Source of the DNA: Oleidesulfovibrio alaskensis DSM 16109
GTDB taxonomy: Bacteria; Desulfobacterota; Desulfovibrionia; Desulfovibrionales; Desulfovibrionaceae
Length of the DNA: 64,000 bases
Direction of reading: 5' to 3'
NCBI RefSeq assembly: GCF_000482745.1
Contig: NZ_AXWQ01000005.1
Location: forward strand, 310,001 to 374,000
Shown piece after piece: positions 25,332 to 35,600 of the stretch. The position numbers and the translations under genes were made by a program. The notes under the pieces are model-generated. The model was not told the DNA's origin. It was given only the letters and a program-made list of their open reading frames with translations, and did no database searches. The number at the start of each line of letters is the position of its first letter. Within the stretch, counting starts at the first letter, position 1.

Positions 25332-27395
25332 TCAAGCCCTGCCGGCGTTTTCCAGACCCTGCAGCAGTTTTTCGCCTGTGGCCGATTCCACCACTTCACG
25401 CAGGCGGGCGATCACTTCGGCATCGTACTTGTCCTGCATCCGTTCCAGCGCGTCCAGCGTATCATCCACCGGTACTGCCGGACGATACGCACGGGGGCGC
25501 ACCATGGCGCAGAAGGTATTTATCACCGCCAGAATCCGCGCCGGACTGCTGATGGCATCTCCTGAAATTCCGACAGGATAACCGCTACCGTCAAGCTTTT
25601 CATTCATCTGCTCGATGACCTGCAGCACAGGCAGGTCAAACTCGATGTCCGCCAGAACCATGCGTGCATGTTCCACATGGCGCTCCATCTCTTTTTTTTC
25701 CCGCTCGTCAAGCGCGCCGGGCTTATTCAGTATCTCCTTGGGCACAAACACCTTGCCCACCTGCGACAGGTTGGCAGCCGCCTGCACTGTGGCCACTTCC
25801 AGCGCGGAAAGCCCCATGGCTTTGGCCACCTGCGCCGACAGCCCGCTCATGGTGCGGGAATGACCGGCCAGATAAGGGTCTGAATGTTCAATGGTGCGCA
25901 CCAGCGCATCCACTGTCTGCTGCACCAGCTTGCGTGAACGTTCCTGCGCTTCAGCCAGTTCCGTAATATCGCGGAACACATACACAAGGCCGCTCCAGTC
26001 ACGGCGGGCGATACGGAAAGGCGTCTTGGAAATCTGGAAATAATACTTTCTGGACTGCAGATAGATTGTTTCGCTGATGGTCTGAGGCTCGTTGGACATG
26101 AGCACCTGTTCATCGGTGGCAGTAAGCCTGCGGGCCGTGTCGAACCCGAAAACAGCAGCAAAATCAAGACCGTCGAGTTCTTTTTCAGAACGCCCCACAG
26201 CCTCGGCAAACGCTCTGTTGGCGTAGCGGATAACGCCTTTATCGTCTTTCAGGCAGATAAAGTCGGCAATGGTGGCATTGATGCTGTCCAGAAAGCGTTT
26301 CTGCTCTTCCACCTGACCTGCCAGCTTGCTCATTTCACGGGCAACCTTGCGGCTTTCCACGCCCACCAGCCACCACCAGAACCCGCCCAGCATGCACAGA
26401 ATGACCAGCGTGCTCAGCACACCGAACCCGACCACAGCCCGCGCCCGCTGCTGCAGCGGCTCTCTGGCTACGTCAATATCGGCCTCCTGCACCAGCCACC
26501 AATCCAGCCCGGGCACCCGCAGCCCCATGGAATAGACTTCTCCGCTGCCCGAAACCGATGTACGGCTGCCGAAAGGCAGGGCGTCATCCCCCAGCGACAG
26601 ACCGGCCGAGGTGCGCACGCCCTCCGCCAGCCACGGTGCGACTTCCTCAGCCCGCTCACCCGAGCGCTGCAGCAGCTTCATGCTCTGCCCTCTGCCATGC
26701 CCCCCCTGCAGGATATCTCCCAGTTTGGCAGAGACATTTTTAGTCAGCATAAGCACGGCAACAGGCGTCGGTTCTTTCGATTCGTAACGCGGCGGATAAA
26801 TGGGCAGAAACAGATCGACAACCAGTCCGGCAGAGCTGAGCCGGATATTGGAAAAAACAGGCAGGCCCGTCTGCTGTGTTCTGTCCGCATACTGCCGCTG
26901 AACCGGAGTAAGCGGCCGGACGGATGCATCGGTGGCGATGTAGCTGCTGCCCTGCCGGTTCATGATTCTTCCGGAAACAAAGTCGGAATACTGCACAAAC
27001 TCCCGCAGCAGATTGCGCATCATGGGCAGCTGCACGGCCAGTTCAGTGTTTTCTCCGCTCAGCAACGCCGAAAGATCGTCGTCCAGCGTGTCCACTTCTG
27101 AAGCATACAGCCGGAAAAGGTCGGCATTGATAAGCCTGTTGCCCTGTTCCACCATGGCATCAAGCCATGTGGTCACCACGTTGACCTGCCCGTTGAGCAT
27201 GATGCTCTGCTGTTTGCGCACCGATTCCTCAAGGTCCGCATTCAGGTTGCGGATGCTGACCAGCACCAGCGTTGCAGCGGTCGCCACTGTGAACAGGGCG
27301 GCGACTATTCCAAACCACAACAACTTTGATCCGGCTCCGGTTCTGCCGCTGCCGCGGCTCAGCTCACGCGTTCTGTCGGAAGCAGTTTCTGCCAT
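25332..27395 (-). CDS. dCACHE-PAS membrane receptor with degenerate HD-GYP domain
   Basis: A 687-residue inner membrane receptor. The start at ATG 27395 has GGAG six bases upstream. Helix 1 is about 24-46 and helix 2 about 319-344; between them lies a periplasmic dCACHE-like domain of some 270 residues. A PAS domain (365-480) and an HD-GYP-like domain (485-685) are cytoplasmic. The HD-GYP domain is probably non-catalytic: the HD dyad reads Ser-Gln in AANLSQVGK (541-548), HHE reads MNE in EQMNEKLDGSGYP (595-607), and the later Asp reads Asn in VINTF. GSGYP and RAYR are kept. Its gene follows the LapG-like gene by 15 bases, so it is last in the adhesin export operon. I infer a c-di-GMP receptor in place of LapD; this is untested. 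Confidence 0.85.
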   Translation of the reverse strand: MAETASDRTRELSRGSGRTGAGSKLLWFGIVAALFTVATAATLVLVSIRNLNADLEESVRKQQSIMLNGQVNVVTTWLDAMVEQGNRLINADLFRLYASEVDTLDDDLSALLSGENTELAVQLPMMRNLLREFVQYSDFVSGRIMNRQGSSYIATDASVRPLTPVQRQYADRTQQTGLPVFSNIRLSSAGLVVDLFLPIYPPRYESKEPTPVAVLMLTKNVSAKLGDILQGGHGRGQSMKLLQRSGERAEEVAPWLAEGVRTSAGLSLGDDALPFGSRTSVSGSGEVYSMGLRVPGLDWWLVQEADIDVAREPLQQRARAVVGFGVLSTLVILCMLGGFWWWLVGVESRKVAREMSKLAGQVEEQKRFLDSINATIADFICLKDDKGVIRYANRAFAEAVGRSEKELDGLDFAAVFGFDTARRLTATDEQVLMSNEPQTISETIYLQSRKYYFQISKTPFRIARRDWSGLVYVFRDITELAEAQERSRKLVQQTVDALVRTIEHSDPYLAGHSRTMSGLSAQVAKAMGLSALEVATVQAAANLSQVGKVFVPKEILNKPGALDEREKKEMERHVEHARMVLADIEFDLPVLQVIEQMNEKLDGSGYPVGISGDAISSPARILAVINTFCAMVRPRAYRPAVPVDDTLDALERMQDKYDAEVIARLREVVESATGEKLLQGLENAGRA

Positions 27396-27410
27396 GGTAG
27401 TCTCCAAAAT

Positions 27411-28595
27411 CTATTGTTTTCCTTCCGCTTTGCCTGTTGCGGCAGGCCGCACGGGAATGTGCGCCCAGCGGTACTCTTCATTCACCGAATATTGCGGCCG
27501 GTAATGGGAATACCGGTCGTGCGTCAACACAAGATCAGAAAGATTATCAAGGACGTAAGCCTTTGCGTCCAGAAAAACCACCAGCACCGCATGCCCTATG
27601 CCGCGGATGGAATCAAGAAGCACCACAATACGCAACGCGTCGGCCGGAAAGCCCAGCATCCGCAGCGCAAAATATTTGCTTATGGCGTAGTCCTCGCAGT
27701 CGCCGGAGTGACGCATGAACTCCGCAGGAGTGGCCCAGAAATCAGATACTCCGTAAATTTCCACATCCAGCCGGTAGGGCCAGCGGTTAAAAAACGTATT
27801 GACCATACGCAGCTTTTCCATGGGCGGTGCTCCGGCAGCTCTGTCCGCTACGGACTTCCACCCTTCTCCTCTGCCGCCTGCCGGTGCATCCGGACCGGAC
27901 ACAGTCTGCTTCTGCAGCACCGGATTACGACGGTTTTCGCGCAGCACACGTTCCCATTTGGGCAAGGCCTTCAGCGGACCGCGAAACGCCACGGTATTGA
28001 ACAACCGCACGCCTTCTTTCTGTGCCCCGCCGATTACCTTTATACTACCGGATGCATTATTCCGCGCTGCTGCACGCGCTTGCGGCGCCGTCGCGCCGTC
28101 AGCAGAAACAGAACGACGGATGCTGAAGACAGGAGGATTGCTGCTCCCTGCCCGGTCTTCACTTTCTGCCCTCCGGTCCGGCACTCCGTCCGGCGCGGTT
28201 GCTGTACTGTTCCGGGCCGCTGTTGCATTTTTCCTGCCCGGAACTCCGTCGGGGGCCGGATCCGCCGCCGCACCGTTGCGCACTGTATCCGCTGCATCGG
28301 CCAATGTCTGAACACGGGGCGCAGACTGTGTGCCGGCATCGCGGTCTGCACGGTCTGCAGCCGCCTGCGCCGCGGCGTTGCTCCTGACATCCTGAGCAGT
28401 TCCGGACGCCGCCTTTTCAGGAGCAGCGGCGGGTCTTGCACCGCCTCCGAGACATGTCAGCGGTATGACAACACACAGCCAGACTCCGGCCGCCAGCATG
28501 CAGCGTTTGCACATACTCTGCCGTCCGCGCGCAGTCAGGCGGCGGACAGTATGCAGAAAGGCGGCGGTAACGCCCCAGCCACGCGTGTTTTCCAT
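27411..28595 (-). CDS. LapG-like periplasmic cysteine protease (BTLCP) with Ala-rich stalk
   Basis: A 394-residue protein; ATG 28595 overlaps the HlyD stop by one base and has GGGAG five bases upstream. Residues 33-50 are a signal sequence or anchor. Residues 55-180 are Ala/Pro/Arg-rich and low in complexity, absent from the roughly 250-residue LapG. The C-terminal domain is a bacterial transglutaminase-like cysteine protease: Cys300 in HSGDCEDYA, His335 in GIGHAVLV and Asp350 in YVLDNLSD. The spacing of 35 and 15 is close to LapG's 37 and 15. Such proteases cut a di-alanine site in the retention module of LapA-type adhesins, and the adhesin in this locus carries Thr-Ala-Ala-Gly at 101-104. 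The family also needs calcium, via acidic residues I cannot assign with confidence. Confidence 0.9.
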   Translation of the reverse strand: MENTRGWGVTAAFLHTVRRLTARGRQSMCKRCMLAAGVWLCVVIPLTCLGGGARPAAAPEKAASGTAQDVRSNAAAQAAADRADRDAGTQSAPRVQTLADAADTVRNGAAADPAPDGVPGRKNATAARNSTATAPDGVPDRRAESEDRAGSSNPPVFSIRRSVSADGATAPQARAAARNNASGSIKVIGGAQKEGVRLFNTVAFRGPLKALPKWERVLRENRRNPVLQKQTVSGPDAPAGGRGEGWKSVADRAAGAPPMEKLRMVNTFFNRWPYRLDVEIYGVSDFWATPAEFMRHSGDCEDYAISKYFALRMLGFPADALRIVVLLDSIRGIGHAVLVVFLDAKAYVLDNLSDLVLTHDRYSHYRPQYSVNEEYRWAHIPVRPAATGKAEGKQ

Positions 28596-29935
28596 CAACG
28601 CTCCCTGAGCGCGTTCTGTCTGGCCTTCAGAATGGGCTTAAGCAGGTAATCGAGCACGGTCTTTTTGCCCGTAAGAATATCCACCGTGGCCATCATGCCC
28701 GGAATAATGGGCAACTGCTCGCCCCTGTACTGTATGGCGCTTGCTCTGGTACGCAGCTTGACCAGATAAAAACTGTTGCCATCATTATCCTGAATGGTAT
28801 CGGCGCTTATCTGCTCCACCTTGCCTTCCAGACCGCCATACACCGAAAAATCATATGCAGTTATCTTTACAGTGGCTTTCTGCCCGGGGTGCAGAAAGGC
28901 GATATCCTGCGGCCTGATGCGGGCTTCTATCAGCAGAGTATCGTCCAGAGGAACAATCTGCATGATTGATTCACCGGGCTTCACCACCCCGCCGATGGTG
29001 TTGATATTGATTTTTTTCACGGTACCGCGCACAGGAGAACGCACATCGGTACGGGTGACTCTGTCGCCGCCTGCGGACAGGGTTTCCTGCAACGAGCGCA
29101 GTTCAACCTGACGTCTGTTCATCTCTTCCAGCGCCTCGCTGCGATATTCCGCTTCGCGCTGCCGTATACGTTCCCGCGCTTCTTCAGCCGCAAACCGTGC
29201 ACGCGGTATATTCAGTGCCAGCGAATCTATTTCTCCGCGCAGTGAAATGACCTTCTGCTCAAGAGTCAGGTAATCCACACGCGGGTATACCTTTTTTTCC
29301 ATCAGCGGACGGGCAATGTCACGCTGTTCCATGGCCACACGCAGGCTGCTTTCCAGATTCTGCCTGCGCTGTACCATTTCCTGCACTTCTTTTATCTTCT
29401 GTTCGCGCTGGTTTTCCAGCACGCGCAGTTCCACCTGCTGCTGCTGCCGTTTTGCCGCAGCAATAGAAGCCTGCCCCTGTATAACCAGCGGGGCGCTCTG
29501 CATGACATCTTCGGGAAAAACAATCTCGCGCCAGCCTTCCAGTTCAGCCTCCAGTCTGGCTATGGCGGCTTTGTGCTCCAGTGACTTTGAATAGGCGTCG
29601 CGGTAAAAACTGGCCGCGGCTTCATTGTCAATGCGTACAAGAATATCGCCTTTTTCCACAATCTGCCCTTCCGAAACGGCGATCTCCTGCAGAATGCCCC
29701 CTTCAAGGTTCTGGATTTCCTGCACGCGCTGCGACGGGATGACCTGTCCCAGCCCTCTGGTCACTTCATCCAGCACGGCAAAATGCGCCCAGATAACCAG
29801 CACGCCGAACAACAAGGCCACGCTGGCTGAAAGCATAAAGGCAAAGGGGTGCCCCCTGCGACGCAGGGCGGCATCAACCTCGCTCATATATTCGATATCT
29901 TCAAGACGGTACCCGTCAGTTCCGCGTCTGTTCAT
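28595..29935 (-). CDS. Type I secretion periplasmic adaptor (HlyD/LapC family)
   Basis: A 446-residue membrane fusion protein. One inner membrane helix (about 32-53) is followed by GLGQVIPSQRVQEIQNLEGGIL, the standard start of the lipoyl half (landmarks 66-87). A long alpha-hairpin coiled coil (120-290) and a second lipoyl/beta-barrel part with RTDVRSPVRGTVKKIN follow. It links the ATPase to the TolC-family channel for one-step export of the adhesin. It lies 32 bases after the ATPase gene, and its stop overlaps the LapG-like start, so the three are translationally close. GGAG precedes the ATG by 8 bases. Confidence 0.94.
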   Translation of the reverse strand: MNRRGTDGYRLEDIEYMSEVDAALRRRGHPFAFMLSASVALLFGVLVIWAHFAVLDEVTRGLGQVIPSQRVQEIQNLEGGILQEIAVSEGQIVEKGDILVRIDNEAAASFYRDAYSKSLEHKAAIARLEAELEGWREIVFPEDVMQSAPLVIQGQASIAAAKRQQQQVELRVLENQREQKIKEVQEMVQRRQNLESSLRVAMEQRDIARPLMEKKVYPRVDYLTLEQKVISLRGEIDSLALNIPRARFAAEEARERIRQREAEYRSEALEEMNRRQVELRSLQETLSAGGDRVTRTDVRSPVRGTVKKININTIGGVVKPGESIMQIVPLDDTLLIEARIRPQDIAFLHPGQKATVKITAYDFSVYGGLEGKVEQISADTIQDNDGNSFYLVKLRTRASAIQYRGEQLPIIPGMMATVDILTGKKTVLDYLLKPILKARQNALRER

Positions 29936-29967
29936 CCGCTGTGCTCCGTTTAGTCAGACCGTACGCT

Positions 29968-32238
29968 TCATGCCCGTGCCGCCGCCCCGCCGCGTGCCAT
30001 CCCTGCCGGGGCTGCCGTGCGCACCTGTTCCGAGGCCAGCGCTTCAAGCACCTTGTCCTTGGGGCCGTCGGCCACCACTTTGCCGTGGTCCAGCACCACA
30101 AGTCTGTCCACAAGATCAAGCATACTCATGCGGTGTGTCACCAGTATAAGGGTCTTGCCTGCTATTATGGATGCAAGACGCTTTTTAAGATTATATTCCG
30201 CGCTATTGTCCATGTTGCTGCTAGGTTCATCCATAATGAGAATTTCCGGATCATGCAGCAGGGCGCGGGCAATGACCACTGCCTGCCGCTGCCCGCCGGA
30301 AAGGGCCATGCCCCGCTCACCCACCGGCATGCCGAAGCCTGCGGGATGGGTGCGCACAAATTCGGTCACACCGGCAAGCGTGGCCGCACGGAGTATCATC
30401 CGGTCATCAAGGTCGGGCTGGCCCAACGCTATGTTGTCTCTCACCGATCCGTAAAACAGATAGTTATCCTGCGAGACATAGCCCGTGCGGGCACGCAGGT
30501 CGGCCACATCCAGCTGACGGATATCAACCCCGCCCACTTTCACCGCGCCTTCCACCGGCTGATACAACCCCACGCACAACCGCCCGAGTGTGCTTTTGCC
30601 CGATCCCATCTTGCCGATAACACCGACACGCTCTCCGGGGCGGATATGCAGATTGACATTTTCCAGCGCATACCGCTCTGCACCGGGGTACTTAAAAGTA
30701 AGCTGCTCAAGCCTGATGTCGTGAGAAAGGCCGGAATAGTCAAAATAGGTCTGGTCTTCGGAACGCTCCAGAGGCGCCTTCATAAGCATATCGAGCGACT
30801 TGAGCGCCATACGCGACTGCTGCAGGCGCGAAAGCATGGCCGCTATCTGGCTTAACGGTGCCATGGCCCTGCCTGCCAGAATGTTGCAGCCGATAAGCGC
30901 CCCCATGGTAAGCCTGCCGTCAGCGATGAGGTAGACCCCCCAGACGATAATGCCGACGCTCACCAGCTGGGCGGAAAGAAACGAAAACGTGACCGAAAGA
31001 TTGGCAAGGCGTTTGGCCTGCTGGTTGGATTCGGCACTCATGCCGACAACCCTTTCCCACAGGTGCTGCATGCGCCCTTCTGCCTGCGATGTTTTGACTG
31101 TTTCAAGCCCGTTGATGATTTCGATAAGCAGCGCGTTTTTCTGGGCCGCCTCTTTATAGCCGGCTTCAACCACGCGCTGAAAAGGATACTGCAGAAGAAT
31201 GCCGGCAATGGTGACCACAGGCACCGCGATGGCAGGAATAAACGCCAGCGGTCCGCCGATGAAATAAATGATCAGTATGAAAATGAACAGAAAAGGCAGG
31301 TCCACCAGCGCCAGTAACGTTGTGGAGCTGAAAAATTCACGCAGTGATTCAAACTCGCGCAGATTGTTTGCCAGTGCGCCTGTGGAGTCCGGCTTGTTGT
31401 CCAGCCGCATCCCCATAAGGTGCTGCAGCAACCTGCTGGCCAGAACGATATCTGCGTTTCTGCCCGCAACATCCACAAAATAGCTGCGCAGATTGCGCAG
31501 CAGAAAATCAAACGTATAGGCTATGATAATTCCCACAGCCAGCACCCACAGCGTTTCCAGCGCGTTGTTGGGCACCACCCTGTCGTACACGTTCATAAAA
31601 AAAAGCGGAGAAGCGATGACAAGCAGGTTGGTGACCAGACTGGCGACAATAACATGCTTGTATATGGGCATGAAATTCCAGATGGTACCCCAGAACCAGC
31701 GTTTGGTTTTCAACAGTTTGATACTGCTTGCGCGCTTGTCCAGCCGCTTGTGCAGCTTGCAGTACATGGCGTATCCGGCAAACTCATTTTCCAGCCGTTC
31801 AAGCGGAACCTGCTGTTCGCGCTCGCCGGACTCCGGAAAGATAACCGTGGCTTCTTCATCGTCCACAGCCGTAAGCACGCAGGAATGTCCGCCTTTGAGC
31901 AACAGAATGCACGGCAGGGTCAGCACGGAAATGTCGGCAACGGACTTACGCAGCACCATGCGTGCATCCATACCCGCATGGCTGGCCGAACGGATGCACG
32001 CAGCAGGCTTCAGTTCGCCCTGCCGCACAGGCAGAAATGATTTAAGGACATTTATGGAAACAGGCTTGCCCAGCAGCCGGAACATTGTGCACAGGCTGCG
32101 CAGCAACGCGTGTTCATAGTCAACATTTTTCGGAGAAGGCGCAAAATGCTCCGGCGCAGAAGGACGCTCCCCCGCCCCGCCGTGGTCTGCGGAATCCTGC
32201 CGCATGCCTTTATCCTCGCTTTCTTTTATGTCAGCCAT
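29968..32238 (-). CDS. Type I secretion ABC transporter (LapB-like) with C39-like domain
   Basis: A 756-residue protein: an inactive C39-like domain (about 40-165), a six-helix membrane domain (190-480) and an ATPase domain. Walker A GKMGSGKST is near 541, the signature LSGGQRQA near 655 and Walker B ILIMDEPSSNMD near 675. The C39-like domain lacks the DCGxA active-site motif, as in RTX transporters that bind but do not cut their cargo. It exports the divergently encoded RTX adhesin with HlyD and the TolC-family channel. The first gene of the minus operon, its ATG follows a run of six G. From memory, the homologous ATPase gene of D. vulgaris Hildenborough has been linked to biofilm formation. 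Confidence 0.95.
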   Translation of the reverse strand: MADIKESEDKGMRQDSADHGGAGERPSAPEHFAPSPKNVDYEHALLRSLCTMFRLLGKPVSINVLKSFLPVRQGELKPAACIRSASHAGMDARMVLRKSVADISVLTLPCILLLKGGHSCVLTAVDDEEATVIFPESGEREQQVPLERLENEFAGYAMYCKLHKRLDKRASSIKLLKTKRWFWGTIWNFMPIYKHVIVASLVTNLLVIASPLFFMNVYDRVVPNNALETLWVLAVGIIIAYTFDFLLRNLRSYFVDVAGRNADIVLASRLLQHLMGMRLDNKPDSTGALANNLREFESLREFFSSTTLLALVDLPFLFIFILIIYFIGGPLAFIPAIAVPVVTIAGILLQYPFQRVVEAGYKEAAQKNALLIEIINGLETVKTSQAEGRMQHLWERVVGMSAESNQQAKRLANLSVTFSFLSAQLVSVGIIVWGVYLIADGRLTMGALIGCNILAGRAMAPLSQIAAMLSRLQQSRMALKSLDMLMKAPLERSEDQTYFDYSGLSHDIRLEQLTFKYPGAERYALENVNLHIRPGERVGVIGKMGSGKSTLGRLCVGLYQPVEGAVKVGGVDIRQLDVADLRARTGYVSQDNYLFYGSVRDNIALGQPDLDDRMILRAATLAGVTEFVRTHPAGFGMPVGERGMALSGGQRQAVVIARALLHDPEILIMDEPSSNMDNSAEYNLKKRLASIIAGKTLILVTHRMSMLDLVDRLVVLDHGKVVADGPKDKVLEALASEQVRTAAPAGMARGGAAARA

Positions 32239-32637
32239 TATCCCCCCGAATAAAAAAGATCGCCGTCAGGGCCGCCCGCGGATACTACTGCAGAAGCGCG
32301 GCAGACAGCCGGGCCTGCAACACGTTCCGGATGCAACCCCGCAGACTTACACAGGCGGTGCACCTGTTATCTGCACGGGAATAGCCCGCCGGTGAGGGTG
32401 CGTCAACTACAGGGCCCGATCCGGCAGCATACGGCGCCTGTTCTTCAGTGTACGCTGCTAAATAGAAAAGATTCTTGTTCCTGTCATTAATATATTGCGC
32501 TATATAGTGCGCTGTGATAGCCAAAAGGCAAAAAATACAGAAGGCTGTACCTTCTGTATACCGCACATGGTGGGGGGGATCCCGCCTGATTGCTTTTTCA
32601 GTTTTTCTACCAGCGCCCACCAACGGGAGACTATGCC
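32239..32637. promoter_or_regulatory. Divergent regulatory region between the T1SS operon and the adhesin gene
   Basis: These 399 bases hold no gene and must carry promoters for both halves of the adhesin system. An AT-rich stretch at 32461-32510 (TTGTTC at 32475, TATATA at 32501, spacing too long for a standard promoter) is the likeliest adhesin promoter zone. A perfect dyad at 32535-32559 follows it. Confidence 0.55.
32535..32559 (+). promoter_or_regulatory. Perfect inverted repeat upstream of the adhesin
   Basis: ATACAGAAGG (32535-32544) and CCTTCTGTAT (32550-32559) are exact complements with a CTGTA loop, 78 bases before the adhesin ATG. It has no T-run. It is either an operator or a 5'-UTR hairpin. 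Confidence 0.6.
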
Positions 32638-35600
32638 ATGGCCGACGTCCAAAGCATGCATTCTGAAGCCCTTACGCTTTCAGCCCCTCCGGCTGCCACA
32701 TCAGTTACCGTCAACCTTTCCGGCTCCGAGCTTCTGCTTCCCCTCTTTTCACTTGCCGATGTGACCATAGTTCGCAACGGCGCAGATCTCGTCATCCGTT
32801 TTCCAGACGGAGGCACACTGGTACTGCAGCATTTTGCCGCTGCAGACGGGCAGTTGCCTGACGTACAGCTGGCAGACGGTTCCATTATTCCCGGCGAATC
32901 CATTCTGAACGCGCTTGCCGCCACTCCTGAACTGGAAACAGCCGCAGGACCGGCTTCTCCCAGCGGGGGCACCGGTGAATACGCCGACAATGCAGGAACC
33001 ATTGCCGAAGGTCTGGAAGCTCTGGGATCCGTCGACAGCGGACGCAGTCAGGCTTTGAATGATCCGGGAACACAAGCAGACTCCGCCACGCCTGCAGCTG
33101 TCTCGGCCGGTGGCCGTCAGAGCACTTCAGCAGACGCTTCTGCCGACATCTACGGCACCGAAGGCGACGACACGCTTACGGGCACCCCGTCGGCAGACCG
33201 CATACACGGGCTGGGAGGAAATGATCTGCTGGCCGGAACCGGCGGAAACGACACAATTTTCGGCAACGAGGGTGACGATACGCTTATCGGCGGCAGCGGC
33301 GATGACATGCTGGACGGCGGAAGCGGTATCGACACCGCATCCTATGCCGGCGCAGGCTCCGGCGTTCAGGCCGACTTATCCGCCGGCACCGCCACAGGGA
33401 CAACCACGGGCAACGACACCCTTGACGGTATCGAAAATCTGACCGGCAGCGCATTCAACGACACTCTGACGGGCAGTGATGAAAATAACAGTCTGCTGGG
33501 CGGCGCCGGTGATGACAGACTGTTCGGCGGTAAAGGCAACGACACCCTTGACGGCGGTGCCGATAACGATTTTCTCAGCGGCGGCGCAGGCAATGACCTG
33601 TTGCACGGCGGTGCAGGTAACGACGAACTTCGCGGCGGCGGCGGTGACGACGACCTGTACGGCGATGCAGGAGATGACACACTGTATGGCGGAGCAGGCA
33701 GCGATCTGCTGCAGGGCGGTGAAGGCGACGATGTGCTTCACGGCGGCAGCGGGGTTGATTATCTGAACGGCGGCGCAGGCAATGACACCCTGAACGGCGG
33801 CTCCGGCGACGATACCTTGTACGGCGGTACCGGTGACGACCTGATACGGGGCGGAGCCGACAACGACACCCTGTACGGTGAAGACGGCAACGACACGCTG
33901 CGCGGCAATCAGGGCAACGACGACCTGTACGGCGACGCAGGTGATGACAGACTGTTCGGCGGTGAAGGCAACGACACCCTTGACGGCGGCGCTGATAACG
34001 ATTTTCTCAGCGGCGGCGCAGGCAATGACCTTTTGCACGGCGGTGCAGGTAACGACACGCTCACCGGCGGCTCCGGCAACGACCTGCTGGACGGCGGCGC
34101 AGGAAATGACACAGCTGTCTTCCGGGGAGCTTCCGGACAGTATACCATCACCCGCACGCAAGACGGCGGATACCGCATTGAAGACAATGTGGAAGGAAGG
34201 GACGGCATAACCACCGTTACCAATGTGGAGCAGCTGCAATTCAAAGACGGGACATTCACTCCCGAAGATGTCGCAGCCCCTCTTTCCATCACGCTGAACA
34301 ATCAGAACACTCCCGATCCGGACTGGCACTCTGCAGAAGCCAACATGGACGCCTCATACAGCGGCACCCACAACGCAGGGGCAGAACTGGGCGGGCGCGG
34401 CATGGTCACAGTATCAACCGGCAACACGGGCACAGATGTCACGCTTGATTCCGGCTGGAACAGTGTCAAAAGCGTAAAGGCCGAAAGTGCGGAGGCAGCC
34501 ACACTGCACCTTTCCGGTTTTGTACATGCCGATGTAACACTGGGCAGCGGTGACGACAGCCATGTCACGCTGGATAACATCAAGCGGGGCACCATTACCA
34601 CCGGCGACGGCAACGACACAGTCAATGCTTCCGTGACCACCAACGACCGCAGCGCCGGCGGCAACGACCGCTGGAACCATCTTGACTTCAACACGGGTGA
34701 AGGTGCCGACACCATTACGCTGACCACCGGTGACCAGCACAGCCATCAGAACAGGGCCACCCTCCTCACCGTGGACAGCGGCTCCGGTGACGACACCGTA
34801 ACCGTCAACATTGATGCGAAATCCGTCACTGCGGAAACCGGCACGGGCAACGATACCGTCACCCTGTCGGGCAGGTTCGGGCAAGTCGACGTTGCAACCG
34901 GCGAAGGTGCCGACCACGTTACTGCGCAAGGCACCAGCCAGAACATGCACATTGCCACCGGTCAGGGAGCCGACCACATAACCGTGTCCGGCAGCCATAC
35001 GGCAACCACTGTGCAGGCAGGTTCAGGTGCCGATCATATCACCATAAGCGGCTCCACCGGCAATCTTGACGTATCAGCAGGAGACGGGGCCAACCATGTG
35101 ACTGTCAGCGGGGCACACGGTAACACGCAGATAGACACAGGCACCAATGCCGACACCGTATCGGTAAGCGGTACCAGCACCAGACTGGACATTAACACAG
35201 GCGGCGGCAGCGATACCGTCACACTGAGCGGCAGCCACACAGATGTATCCGTCAGCACCGGCGCCGGTAAAGACCATGTCACCATAAACGGGTTTGCCGG
35301 TGCGGCCGTGCTCGACGGCGGTTCCGGATACGACACGCTCAGCCTTGCAGGCAGCAGAGCCGACTACTCCTTTGAAAAACACGGCGACAGCCTGCTGATA
35401 ACTGACACGTACGGCAACTCTCTGGATGCCACCAGCTTTGAATCATTCACCTTTGCAGACGGCGGCTATTCCGCAGACCAGCTGACCAATACCGCGCCGG
35501 TCATCACGGATGCACCGCAGACCGTCACTCTTGATCAGGCAGAGCTTGCAGCGTTCAGCATTGTGGCGCATACCCGTGCGGCAGATGCCGACGGCGATAC

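Noticed and set aside
32475..32506. Standard sigma-70 promoter for the adhesin
   Set aside because: TTGTTC and TATATA are 20 bases apart, too far for a normal promoter; kept only as a likely zone.
33376..34329. Antisense frame with Val/Ala-rich repeats
   Set aside because: Its repeats mirror the RTX nonapeptides of the adhesin read in reverse; no independent coding evidence.
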